Source: Beijerinckia indica subsp. indica ATCC 9039 (lineage in GTDB: Bacteria > Pseudomonadota > Alphaproteobacteria > Rhizobiales > Beijerinckiaceae). From it: a DNA stretch of 64,000 bases. Each line of letters starts with the position of its first letter. The stretch's first letter is position 1. Position numbers and translations under genes: made by a program. The DNA is taken from assembly GCF_000019845.1 (NCBI RefSeq), contig NC_010578.1, positions 1 through 64,000 of the forward strand. The letters are read 5' to 3'. Below are positions 34,444 through 44,363 of the stretch, piece by piece. The notes under the pieces are model-generated. The model saw only the letters and a list, made by a program, of their open reading frames with translations, did not search any database and was not told the origin of the DNA.

Positions 34444-37400
34444 CTATTGGCGCAAGGCTAGTTGGGCGATCTGCTGTAGACTTGCAGCCACGACGATCTC
34501 GGGCTTGCCGCTATTGCTGCGTCCGAGTTCCTCAAGGCAACGCTGCCTTCCTTCTGCTACTGGTATGGGATGGATGTTCTTGGTGGCATAGAGTCTGCGG
34601 AGCTCATCGCTCACCATGCCGCCATCCCAAGGCCCCCAATTGATCGCAATCGTATGGACATGGGGCCAGTCATGGCTCAGCCGGTCGGCGAGCTTGTTCA
34701 CGACCTCATTGGCCGCGCTATAGTCGGATTGACCGGCATTGCCGAAACGGCCCGCGATGGAAGAGAAGAACATCAGGAACTTCAGGCCCTCGGGCCGTAG
34801 CTTATTGGCCAGGACCGTCGCGGGAACGACCTTGGTCGTGAACACGATATCGAAGGATTCCGGGGATTTGTCGCGGATCGACTTGTCGTCGATCACGCCG
34901 GCGCCATGGAGTACGCCGTCGATACGTCCCCAGCGTGCATAGACATCGTCGATGAGACGGCCGAAGGCCTCACCATCTCGGATGTCCAAGGTGTGATAGT
35001 CCACCTCTGCCCCGGCTGCCCGCATCGCCGCGAGATTGGCGCGGATCTGTCGGTCTCGGAGCATCCGCTTGAGGGCGCGATTGACCTCAGCTGGTGTGGT
35101 CTTCGGGTTCTGCGCGCGCAATTCGTGGATCAGATATTGCTGCAATTGCTGCGGCTCAACCAGGTCGCGGGTCGCCTTGGCTTCCTCCTCGGGCATCGGG
35201 CTGCGTCCCACCAGCACGAGGCGCGGGTGGAATTTCTCCGCGAGCGCCTGCGTGACATCGGCGGTAATGCCATAGGCTCCCCCGGTCACGAGCAGCACCG
35301 AGTTTGAATCCAGGTCCAAGGTTGAGAGATCCGCGGCGGTGGCGCTGCCTTTGCCGAGATCGAGCTTCCAGCGCTCCTTCGGGGTGAATCCTACCTCTAC
35401 CGTCTGGTCGTCATTGCCGACTTCGCGCAGCACTTCGGTGACCAGATGATGGAGGTCGATGTCGGGATCCACATCGATACATTTCACCCGTATCCCGGGC
35501 CATTCCCGGGCCACTGACTTGGCCACTCCCAAGGTTCCCGCATGCAGGGCCGGAAAGGCACGGGTCTGCCGCAGGCCGAATTGCCCATCGAAAGCGGTCA
35601 AATTGATCAACCAACCGCCGCCGATCGGAGCACTTTCCTTGAGGTCCGTTTCGAGCACTTTCAGGAGGAGGAACAAACGACGGGCATATTCGAGATGCTG
35701 GTCGTTGGCAGCATCGGCGATTGTTCCCAGACCTGCCAGGTTGAAGAGGGCGCCGACCTTTTGTCCCTTCTCAGCAATGAGCGCGCGGAGCTTGCTTACG
35801 CCGTCCAGTGAAGAGAAATCGACTTCAATGCGATCCTCATCAAGGACATGGGTGTCGGTGCCGGAAACAATCTGCCGGACGTGATAGTGCTTGGCTGTCA
35901 GCCGATCTCGGAACGCAGTCCCCAGGATCGGCACGTCGCCGACTAACAGGATCAGCCGATCGGCCGGAAAGCCGTTCATCTCGGCCATGCCATCCCGTGG
36001 GGCCGCCACGGGGGTGACGGTATAACGCTGCACTTCGTCAGCGCTTGCCATGATCTCGATTGACTCCGCTGCCTCAGGCAAGGACACCGACGACGGAGTC
36101 TGGGATTTTTTTACGGAATCGGCCCCTTCCGGCATGGCCATGCTCTGATGCAGGCCGTCATACCAGTCGATCACCGCATTCAAGGTTTTGAGACTGGACA
36201 ATTCCTCGAACACGGTCTCCTCGGCACGTCCCTCCATGAAGGGATATTGGTCCTTGAGCTTGCTGAAGATCTCGATCCGTTTGATGGAATCGATGCCGAG
36301 ATCAGCTTCCATATGGGCGTCGAGGTCCAGCATGTCCTCGGAATAGCCGGTGCGCTCGGCCGCCGCGTGCAGGAGATCGGCCTTGAACTGTTCCGTTGGC
36401 GCGAATGCTTTCTCACCGGTCGCATGAGCATCGGTCGTGCTCTTGGCCTTCAGGATGACATGATCCGCCGCAGAGCCGTTCGTTCCTACCCCGGAATTCT
36501 GTGGCGCGGCCGTCTCGAGCAAGGAGACTGACGCTGCAAGGGGAGGGATTTTTATCGGATCCGCGCCCCCTCCCGGTTTTGCCAGGGTCTGACGCAGGCC
36601 GTCATACCAGTTGATCACCGCATTCAAGGTTTTGAGGCTGGACAATTCCTCGAACACGGTCTCCTCGGCACGTCCCTCCATGAAGGGATATTGGTCCTTG
36701 AGCTTGCTGAAGATCTCGATCCGTTTGATGGAATCGATGCCAAGATCAGCTTCCATATGGGCGTCGAGGTCCAGCATGTCCTCGGAATAGCCGGTGCGCT
36801 CGGATGCCGCGCGCAGAAGATCGGCCTTGAACTGTTCGGTTGGCGCGAATGCTTTCGCATCGGTCGTGTTCTTGGCCTTGGCGCTGCCGTTTCCAGACAT
36901 TGCTGGAGCTCTCGCCGGCACGGCGTTCAGGGTGGGGGAAGCGAAAGCGGCTGGAGCGGGTTGCGTGGGTTTAGCTCCATGCGGACTTGGTGCGACCGCG
37001 AATTTCGGCAGCACGGGAGCCGGGGGGACTATTGTCGCGGCCGGTGCCCTGGCTGGGACAGGAGGAAGTTGCGCAGGAAGGGGTTGCACATTGGCTAGCG
37101 CCAACACCGAATTCGAAGGAGCGGTCATCTCCGGACGTTGTCCGGTGAGCCAATGTTCCTGGAACTCGAAGAAGCGCCTAAGGGTCTCTTGCTGTGTACG
37201 CTGCAAATCGATGAGCTGCGCTAAACTGCCTTGGACCTCGGTAAACCGCGATTCAGATCCTAAAGCATAGGCCGCTGGGGGGCTGGCGGCGATTCTCGAT
37301 GATGGATCGTAATTGGACACAACGGGTCTCCCCTCACGCTCGACAAAGGAATTTTGGCTTGCTGGTGCGGCGGTGCTCCCGCTCGCTCGCTCGGCAGCGG

Positions 37401-40400
37401 CCGGATTGATCGCGGGACGGGCTAGCCCGTTTGGCAATGCGCCATCCTGCGCTGCTTGTGTATTAATGGGCTTGTGTATGCTGGGTGCCGACAAGCTGGG
37501 TGTTTTGGGCGGTGTAGGTATCTTGGTGGATGCCTGGGAAGGGGCCTGGATGGGTGTATACCAGGGAACCGCCTTGCCGCCGTTGACGCGCCAGACCATG
37601 GGGCCCGGCTGCGCCTTTGCGCGGGCTTGCGCGAGTGTCTGTTCCAGATTCGTATCCGCCAGCCCGCGCCGCTGGAACCAGGGCTCCAGATTGATCGGCA
37701 GCCCGAGGGAGAACACTTGGGCGAGCAGATGGGCGAATTGCAGCCAGCCGGGCCGATCCGGCACGTCAATGCCCAGGCTGACATGAGGTCTGTCACCCAG
37801 GATGCGGTCCACGAGCCCGCTCAACACGAGTCCCGGCCCCGCCTCGATGAAGACCCGCGCCCCCGCTTCATAGAGATGCTGGATCTCGTCCACGAAACGC
37901 AAAGGCTCGGCGATATGGCGTGCGAGCAGGGCCTGGATCTCGCCGGGATCGTCGGGATAACGATTCCCGGTGGTATTGCTGAAGAGTGAGATCTGAGGGC
38001 GTTGGAACGTGATCTTGGCGAGTTCGGCTGCGAGAGCCTCTTGCGCCTCGGCCATGGCGGCGCAATGGAAAGCCGCCGTGACCGCAATCGGTTTGATCCG
38101 CAGGGACTCCTGGATCAAGGCCTTGACCGCCGCATCGATGGCTTCGGCAGAGCCGGCGATAATGGTCTGATCGGGGGCATTGAGATTGGCCACGCTCACG
38201 GCCAATCCAAGGCGATTGATCGCCTCAACGACCCGGGCCTCATCGGCATTGACCGCCGCCATGGTCCCGGATTCCGCCTTGGAGGTCTGCGCCGCGATGC
38301 GGCCGCGCACTTCGGAGAGCCGGATCAGATCATCGCGTGAGATCACGCCTGCGGCGCAGAGCGCGACATATTCGCCGTAACTGTGACCAGCCACGAAATT
38401 CGGCCGCAGCCCGAAGGATGTGAGGAAATCAAGGGCTGTTAAATCAATTACGCCGAGGGCCGGCTGCGCCACATGGGTATCATTCAGGGCCTTTTGCTGC
38501 TGTTCCTGCTCCTCCTTGGTGAAACTGGGCAGCGGATAGATATAGCGCGACAAAGGTTGTGGCAGGGCTTCTTTGAGCAAGGCGTCGGCCCGCTCGAAGA
38601 GCGCATAGCTAGCAGGACGTGTGAGCACGAGGTCACGCAACATGTTGATCCGTTGCGATCCCTGACCCGAGAACAGCATACAGACAGCGCCACTGTCTTC
38701 GCGGTGCTCCTGTTCCCGGTAATAGATGCCCTGCGGCGCTTTGATGCTGGTCTTGTCCTTGGATTCGCGCAGGAAGAACTCTAGCTTGGTTTTGAGATCA
38801 GCGACCGAACTTGCTACAATGGCGAGCTGGCATGTGAGCGCACCGTTCTTCGGCCGAACCCTGGCCTCATCGAGATGGACCGCATAGGCGAGCTGGGCGA
38901 GGTTCAGATGCTCGGGCTGGGCGAGCCCCTGCAATAAGGTCCTGACGGCTTGTTCGACCTCGGGGCGCTTGGCGCGGCCGAAGGCGAAAATCTCGGCGGC
39001 GCGCGGGTTCAAGTCCTGGCTGTCCGAGGGTCTATATTCGCCGCGATATTCCTCCAGGACCGTATGAAAATTGGTGCCCCCGAAGCCGAAGGCGCTGACG
39101 CCGCATCGGCGTGGCTGCCCTTCGGGCATGCCGAGCCACGGCCTGGCTTCAGTATTGATATAGAATGGTGTGTTGGGGAAATCGACCCGCGATGAGGGCC
39201 GTTCCACTCCAAGGGTTGGGGGCAGTACGCGATGCTTGAGCGCCAGGCTAGCTTTGATCAGGGCGGCCAGGCCAGCGGTCACCTTGGTATGCCCGATCAT
39301 GGATTTCACCGATCCAACCGCGCAATATTGATGCTGCGTGCTGGCGGTCCCAAAGGCGAGGTTCAGCGACTCGATCTCCGACCTGTCACCGAGCGCGGTG
39401 CCCGTGCCATGCGCTTCAATCAAGGTCACGCTGGCCGGATCCACGCCTGCATCCGCGTAAGCCCGCTCGATCGCGCGGACCTGGCCTTGAGGATGCGGAG
39501 CTGTCAGGCTGCGGTTGTGCCCGTCACTGGAACTGCCGATGCCCTTGATGACAGCATAGATCTTGTCACCGTCGCGTTCGGCGTCAGTGAGGCGTTTCAG
39601 CACCACCGCGGCGACACCCTCGCCAAGAGCAATCCCGTCGGCGCTATCATCGAAGGGACGGCAACGCCCCCGTGGCGAAAGCGCATGGGTTTGGGCGAAG
39701 GTCATGAACCCGAGAACATTGTTGGCGCCATCGACCGATCCGACCAGGGCGACATCGGCATCGCCGCTGCGCAACTGGCGGATGCCGGTATCGAGCGCGG
39801 CAAGGGAGGCGGCACAAGCGGCGTCCACGGTGAAATTGGTGCCGCGCAAGTCAAGGCGATTGGCCACACGCCCCGAGACCACATTGGCGAGCATGCCCGG
39901 AAAGGAATCTTCGGTCCATTTGGGCAAGTCGTGTTCACAGAGGGAATCGAGAATGCGTTTGCGGTTGTCCTCCGAGACACCTTCCACTTTCGGTAAGTAA
40001 TGAGTCAAAAGGGTCCGGAAGATATAGTCCATCCCGAGATCGTTCATGCCGCTGGCGGCGAAGATCGTAGCGGTGCGTTCGCGTGGGAAAGGCCGGCGAT
40101 CAAACCCGGCATCTTCCAGGGCCTTGCTCGCGATATGCAGAGCCAGAAGCTGTATGGGTTCGATGGAGCGCAGACTTGCCGGCGGAATGCCGTAGTGGGT
40201 CGGATCGAAGGCGACATCGTCGAGGAAGCCGCCCCATCTGGAATAGACTTTGTCCTTGATTCCCCGTTTAGGATCGAAAAAATCGTCTGCCCGCCAGCGA
40301 GACTCCGGCACTTCGCGGATCGCATTGACCGCGAGCATGATATTCTGCCAGTAGCTCGGCAGGTCACTCGCCCCGGGCAGCAGGGACGCCATACCCACGA

Positions 40401-42468
40401 TGGCGATGTCCTCATGCGGTTTGGGCATGGCCGGATGTTTGTGTTCGGCTTGTCTGAGTGCGGCTTGGGCCAGTACCGCTGTTGCCTCCGCGGAGACATC
40501 ATTGTGTAACTCAGCCATGCTGACTCTGGCTTTGCGCAACCGCGCCACTTCTCCCATCATATACAGACCTTCGCGGCGCTGGGTCTCTACATCAAGGCCG
40601 GTATAGCGGTCGGTGCCGTCGCTGGCCGTAGAATTGGCGTTGCGAGATACTCCTTTGGAGGCGATGCGCAGACGGCCAATGTTGAGGAGTTCCAGCTCCA
40701 TGAGGATTTGGTCGTCGGATTTGGTGTCGAGCAGCAGCTCGTTTCTTTTGTCGTCGAACTCATTGCAGAAGTTCGTTTTGGCGCAGCGGGTATAGATGCC
40801 GACACCCGATTGCAGGACGGCGGTTTCCTCGCAGGCGATGGCCTGCTCCTGAAACTCCTGCACAATGGCGCCGGCGTGAACCGCTTCCTGCGTAAACAGA
40901 TAGGCTGTCCCCATCAGTACGCCGATCTTCATTCTGCGCTCGCTGAGCGGTGCTGCCATGACCGACACCATGGCGGCCGACATGGCATTATGTATGCCGC
41001 CCGCGAACAAGACCTGGACGGATTCAGGATCCTTGATCTCGGCATTGAGCAAAGTGTCGATCGCTGAGCCCCACAGGGTAAAACTTGTGCGCGGGCCGGT
41101 GTGACCGCCACATTCGCTTCCCTCGAAGATGAATTTCCGTGCTCCTTCCTTGAGAAATTCCTTCAGGAGGCCCGGAGAAGGCACGTGCAGATAAGTGGAA
41201 ATGTTGAGATCTTCCAATTCCCGCGCCTGGCTCGGCCTGCCGCCGGCAATAATGGCAAAGGGAGGTTTGACCTCGCGGACAGCTTCCATCTGCTCTTGCC
41301 GCAGATCGAGTGGCATGAAGCCCAATATGCCCACGCCCCAGGAACGCTGGCCCATCAGCTCCTTCGCCTTGACCAGCAGCGCGCGCGCTTGGGGGCCGCG
41401 CATCACCGCGAGGGCGAGAAAGGGCAAGCCGCCTGCTTCGGCCACGGCCTTGGCGAAGGGGGCAACATCACTCACCCGGGTCATGGGCCCTTGCACGATG
41501 GGGTAGCGGGTCCCATGCAGCTTGGCCAAGGGGGAATCGGGTGCCAGGTGATTGTTGCTTCCGGCCTGGCTCAGGGACGCATCAATGGCGTTGCGCATCG
41601 CCATGATGACACTGCCGACCGTCACATAGCGCTGGCCGAAGGCGCCAGCAAAAGCGATGTCCTGTCCGACGGGCATGAGGGGATCGATGTGATCGGAGAG
41701 CTGCCGTTGCAGGAGTTCCTGCCAGCCGGCGCCTTTCGCAACAGCCAGTTCGAGTTCGCGCAACTTGCCGCGCCCATGCCGATTGGACAGACGAAACAGA
41801 TCGGCATCGCGTCCAATCGTGAGCGTTTCGCTGCCATCGAGCCGGCTCCAGAGCTCCCTTTGCCCGGGGGAGAAACAGGGGCCTTCCTGCGTCAGCCAAA
41901 GTTGTTCGGCAAGGACCACCCCAGTGGCGCCGGCTAGAACCGCCGCAGCGGCACTATGCATGCTAATTCCGCCCTGTATCCAGTAAGGAATCTTGATTGG
42001 CCCGCGCAATTCCTGCAGCAAGATGAAAGAGGACGATTTGCCGACTTGGCCCCCGGCCTCATGACCTTTTACAATCAGGCCCGCATAGCCCGCGGCCTGC
42101 GCCGCCAGAGCCGTATCCTGATCATGAACCTCCAAGAAAACCTGTTGCGCCAAGCGCTCGGCTGCCTTGAGTTGCTTCAGCACCTCATGGGTCTTAAGCC
42201 CTGCGAGTACTAGGACTGGTATCTCGCCCTGGAGGTTGTTCGCGAGCTGGTCCAAGCCGCGAGAATCTGCCCCAAATGTATCCCACCGTACTCCCCAACG
42301 CCCAACTGCACCGGTCATGCTGCGTAATTGATGGAGTGCCGCAGTGATCGCGGCGGCGTCATCCTGTAATCCCAGATCGAGAATACCAAGTTCGCCTGCC
42401 TTGCTGGCTGCAATGGCTATTTGTGGATCGATTGTATGCCAAGGTGTAATAGCAACAATGGTTTCCAT
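34444..42468 (-). CDS. Type I polyketide/fatty acid synthase (NPD-NPD-KS-AT-ACP-ACP-KR)
   Basis: A 2674-aa multidomain synthase. Two nitronate-monooxygenase-like (NPD, FMN enoyl-reductase-type) domains come first: about 1-290 with GHEAGGQVG (His136) and about 310-640 with GSECGGHTG (Cys453, His456). KS follows (about 712-1190, catalytic Cys885 in VDAACAAS, EAHGTG His near 1020, MIGHTK His near 1058), then AT (Ser1363 in GHSYGEY), two nearly identical ACPs with LGIDSIKRIEI (Ser1913, Ser2061) separated by Ala/Pro-rich linkers, and a C-terminal KR (VTGGAYGITADV; Tyr2583 in DYSAAN). The dehydratase is in a separate gene. Domain content resembles PUFA/heterocyst-glycolipid-type iterative synthases and Azotobacter ArsA. 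It would build a saturated or partly reduced acyl chain for the type III synthases. GGGAG lies eight bases before the ATG. Confidence 0.9.
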   Translation of the reverse strand: METIVAITPWHTIDPQIAIAASKAGELGILDLGLQDDAAAITAALHQLRSMTGAVGRWGVRWDTFGADSRGLDQLANNLQGEIPVLVLAGLKTHEVLKQLKAAERLAQQVFLEVHDQDTALAAQAAGYAGLIVKGHEAGGQVGKSSSFILLQELRGPIKIPYWIQGGISMHSAAAAVLAGATGVVLAEQLWLTQEGPCFSPGQRELWSRLDGSETLTIGRDADLFRLSNRHGRGKLRELELAVAKGAGWQELLQRQLSDHIDPLMPVGQDIAFAGAFGQRYVTVGSVIMAMRNAIDASLSQAGSNNHLAPDSPLAKLHGTRYPIVQGPMTRVSDVAPFAKAVAEAGGLPFLALAVMRGPQARALLVKAKELMGQRSWGVGILGFMPLDLRQEQMEAVREVKPPFAIIAGGRPSQARELEDLNISTYLHVPSPGLLKEFLKEGARKFIFEGSECGGHTGPRTSFTLWGSAIDTLLNAEIKDPESVQVLFAGGIHNAMSAAMVSVMAAPLSERRMKIGVLMGTAYLFTQEAVHAGAIVQEFQEQAIACEETAVLQSGVGIYTRCAKTNFCNEFDDKRNELLLDTKSDDQILMELELLNIGRLRIASKGVSRNANSTASDGTDRYTGLDVETQRREGLYMMGEVARLRKARVSMAELHNDVSAEATAVLAQAALRQAEHKHPAMPKPHEDIAIVGMASLLPGASDLPSYWQNIMLAVNAIREVPESRWRADDFFDPKRGIKDKVYSRWGGFLDDVAFDPTHYGIPPASLRSIEPIQLLALHIASKALEDAGFDRRPFPRERTATIFAASGMNDLGMDYIFRTLLTHYLPKVEGVSEDNRKRILDSLCEHDLPKWTEDSFPGMLANVVSGRVANRLDLRGTNFTVDAACAASLAALDTGIRQLRSGDADVALVGSVDGANNVLGFMTFAQTHALSPRGRCRPFDDSADGIALGEGVAAVVLKRLTDAERDGDKIYAVIKGIGSSSDGHNRSLTAPHPQGQVRAIERAYADAGVDPASVTLIEAHGTGTALGDRSEIESLNLAFGTASTQHQYCAVGSVKSMIGHTKVTAGLAALIKASLALKHRVLPPTLGVERPSSRVDFPNTPFYINTEARPWLGMPEGQPRRCGVSAFGFGGTNFHTVLEEYRGEYRPSDSQDLNPRAAEIFAFGRAKRPEVEQAVRTLLQGLAQPEHLNLAQLAYAVHLDEARVRPKNGALTCQLAIVASSVADLKTKLEFFLRESKDKTSIKAPQGIYYREQEHREDSGAVCMLFSGQGSQRINMLRDLVLTRPASYALFERADALLKEALPQPLSRYIYPLPSFTKEEQEQQQKALNDTHVAQPALGVIDLTALDFLTSFGLRPNFVAGHSYGEYVALCAAGVISRDDLIRLSEVRGRIAAQTSKAESGTMAAVNADEARVVEAINRLGLAVSVANLNAPDQTIIAGSAEAIDAAVKALIQESLRIKPIAVTAAFHCAAMAEAQEALAAELAKITFQRPQISLFSNTTGNRYPDDPGEIQALLARHIAEPLRFVDEIQHLYEAGARVFIEAGPGLVLSGLVDRILGDRPHVSLGIDVPDRPGWLQFAHLLAQVFSLGLPINLEPWFQRRGLADTNLEQTLAQARAKAQPGPMVWRVNGGKAVPWYTPIQAPSQASTKIPTPPKTPSLSAPSIHKPINTQAAQDGALPNGLARPAINPAAAERASGSTAAPASQNSFVEREGRPVVSNYDPSSRIAASPPAAYALGSESRFTEVQGSLAQLIDLQRTQQETLRRFFEFQEHWLTGQRPEMTAPSNSVLALANVQPLPAQLPPVPARAPAATIVPPAPVLPKFAVAPSPHGAKPTQPAPAAFASPTLNAVPARAPAMSGNGSAKAKNTTDAKAFAPTEQFKADLLRAASERTGYSEDMLDLDAHMEADLGIDSIKRIEIFSKLKDQYPFMEGRAEETVFEELSSLKTLNAVINWYDGLRQTLAKPGGGADPIKIPPLAASVSLLETAAPQNSGVGTNGSAADHVILKAKSTTDAHATGEKAFAPTEQFKADLLHAAAERTGYSEDMLDLDAHMEADLGIDSIKRIEIFSKLKDQYPFMEGRAEETVFEELSSLKTLNAVIDWYDGLHQSMAMPEGADSVKKSQTPSSVSLPEAAESIEIMASADEVQRYTVTPVAAPRDGMAEMNGFPADRLILLVGDVPILGTAFRDRLTAKHYHVRQIVSGTDTHVLDEDRIEVDFSSLDGVSKLRALIAEKGQKVGALFNLAGLGTIADAANDQHLEYARRLFLLLKVLETDLKESAPIGGGWLINLTAFDGQFGLRQTRAFPALHAGTLGVAKSVAREWPGIRVKCIDVDPDIDLHHLVTEVLREVGNDDQTVEVGFTPKERWKLDLGKGSATAADLSTLDLDSNSVLLVTGGAYGITADVTQALAEKFHPRLVLVGRSPMPEEEAKATRDLVEPQQLQQYLIHELRAQNPKTTPAEVNRALKRMLRDRQIRANLAAMRAAGAEVDYHTLDIRDGEAFGRLIDDVYARWGRIDGVLHGAGVIDDKSIRDKSPESFDIVFTTKVVPATVLANKLRPEGLKFLMFFSSIAGRFGNAGQSDYSAANEVVNKLADRLSHDWPHVHTIAINWGPWDGGMVSDELRRLYATKNIHPIPVAEGRQRCLEELGRSNSGKPEIVVAASLQQIAQLALRQ
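36178..36850 (-). repeat. Tandem duplicated ACP modules inside the synthase gene
   Basis: The two ACP-coding segments, about 36178-36420 and 36622-36850, are almost identical in nucleotide sequence, including the codons around LGIDSIKRIEIFSKLKDQYP. This indicates a recent internal duplication or ongoing conversion. The intervening linker diverges. Confidence 0.75.
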
Positions 42469-43630
42469 TCGTGTACTCCCTGAGGACGCACGCCCACAGC
42501 GTCAGTTCAGGTGAACTGACTGCGCGATGAAGGCAGCGTCATCTTTGCCCGCTAGCGGTTTTTGGGTCTTGGGTTTTCGTATTTTGTGATTTTCGGCTTC
42601 ATGATATCGAGCCGGAATTTCAGCTGATTTTGTTGATCAGCTTTGCGCTGATGTCCACGACGCACGGGGATAAACTAAAACATAACAAATAATTACGATC
42701 CAAAGGGAGCGCGTCTATGAATGTCGAATGCGCTCTATTCCACTGTGGGCGTATATGCGACTAAATGTCGCATCTCCTTATTGATACGCTAGGTTCCAGG
42801 TGAGATCAAGGGCTTTCTCAGTATCAGCAATGTATTCATCGGGTTTGGACCGCAAAAATGATGCGGAGTGCTGTGGTATAGTGCCTACCACGGGGATAAT
42901 GGATACTCTCTCAGATGCGCGATGGTAGATAAAACAGCGATGTATCCAGTATTGGTAATGGCGTAGGTATAGTCATAGTAATTGTAGCGCCCAGGCTCGA
43001 AGGCGGGCCAGGGTGAAGATGACAAGTATCACAGTGCCCAATCCCCATTATCGTCATCGGTTCCCTGGACAGATGACAAATGATCCTGCGACGAGAGTTT
43101 CACCCGGATTTAGAGTGAACTCCATTATCCATGCACGCAGCGATCAATGCGGTGCCATGCTCGATGTCACTTCTGAATGATGACATCAAAATCTGCCAAA
43201 ATGCAGAGGCGATTTGTGAAGTGGCCTGGCGCCCGGCCGTGTATTTTATAGTAGCTTTAAAGAGATGCAACACATTCATGGTCTTCCAGAAACGGTTGTA
43301 AACTCTGCCGATGAGCAAGATTGGATTTGCGTCGCTTGCAGTATCAAATCTGAAAGTAGATTCCCCTTTTTAGGGATTAATATAACGTATTTTCAATAAG
43401 ATAATAGTATTAGATAAGACTTAACTTGAATGTCTGATGCTCTGAAGCAGAGGGACGAAGTTCTCCACGAGCGATATGAACGTCACGTCGCTGGGTCGCC
43501 GTGATGCGGCCCCTTATTGTGCTCATGATCGTGGCGCATGAATAGCGATTGGCGTCAGTTGATCTGTGAAAGCGTAGACCAAGCCGCTGATCACCGTCAG
43601 CATCGATGACAACGGTGCGTTCTTCTTCGC
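42469..43630. promoter_or_regulatory. Upstream region of the polyketide operon
   Basis: About 1.1 kb with no supported gene. It should hold the promoter of the minus-strand synthase operon. A palindrome lies at 42755-42773 (separate entry). The part from 43300 to 43440 is AT-rich and carries a half copy of the GAGCATCAGAC repeat (GTCTGATGCTC near 43432-43442). Confidence 0.4.
42755..42773. promoter_or_regulatory. ATGCGAC-N5-GTCGCAT palindrome
   Basis: ATGCGAC (42755-42761) and GTCGCAT (42767-42773) form a perfect 7-bp inverted repeat with spacer TAAAT, about 290 bases upstream of the synthase start. It has the form of an operator for a dimeric regulator. No regulator gene lies in the operon. 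Confidence 0.4.
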
Positions 43631-43979
43631 TCAATCGGAAATCGCGCCGGAGGAACTCGTCACTGTGCTCGGGCCAACTTTGTGTGGCCAGGTTCTCTCA
43701 CGTGTTAAAACCTATGTCCTGTATACCCTTACGAACTGCGCGGCCCTTTGGGCTGCGCAGTCCTGGCTTGTCTATGCTCGACGGCCGTGCGTACTGATCG
43801 TTTCGTGTGCTTGCCGCAAGGCTCGCGCCAAGCCGTTGCGTTTTCTCGCCATCTTTCAGGATGGTTGAAGCCTATTCTGCTGCCGCATGAGTTCAAGCTC
43901 GTTGCCTGGTGGTCAAGCAGATGCATCCGTGGGTTGGGAGAAGGGCTTGCGGCCATTCCCTTGCCTTCAGCCTTTCCCG

Positions 43980-44260
43980 CAGGACTTTCCGAGCCTGTTT
44001 CAGTCGGGTGAAAGCCTCGAACCTGGCGTTGTTTAAGGCCGGCATCTTTGTGCTCCGGGACAATGCCGAGGGCAAGAGCTATGGCCAGCGCGGTGCCGAT
44101 GGCCGCATCTTCATCGCCTATGGATTCTCTCGCTGCTGGAGCAGCGCTGCGGGGACTTTATCTCTCGACCAAGCCTGAGGATTATTTTCCGAGCGGCCCA
44201 GTGGCTATTTCGGGGCACTCCGCAAAGCCGATGTTGGAAAAAGATCATCGAGTTATTGAA
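43980..44260 (+). pseudogene. RepC-like replication protein relic (right copy)
   Basis: A plus-strand stretch reads LFKAGIFVLRDNAEGKSYGQ followed by RGADGRIFIAYGFS, similar to the RepC motif in which a wing of the DNA-binding domain (LxxRDSPNGKRYxxRxxxGxIxxAYGFDLSPL) is found; after a frameshift LSLLEQRCGDF continues it. Next comes PEDYFPSGP and then GALRKADVGKR, the same C-terminal sequence as the relic at 22744-22956 but lacking about 20 residues. Frameshifts and internal deletion show it is dead. The upstream 350 bases (43630-43980) may contain further decayed parts. Confidence 0.5.
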
Positions 44261-44363
44261 AACAAACGCGCAATTTATGTTAAATTGTCATTGAATAAAC
44301 TGTTTTTCTGGTTACAGGAAGCAGGATGGCTTGTGGAGCCGTTGACTTGAGAAAGAGAAGAAA

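Noticed and set aside
39232..39996. 254-aa plus-strand frame inside the synthase gene
   Set aside because: Antisense to conserved KS domain; no ribosome-binding site or domain.
43410..43634. 74-aa minus-strand frame upstream of the RepC-like relic
   Set aside because: No start signal or family match; lies in decayed sequence.
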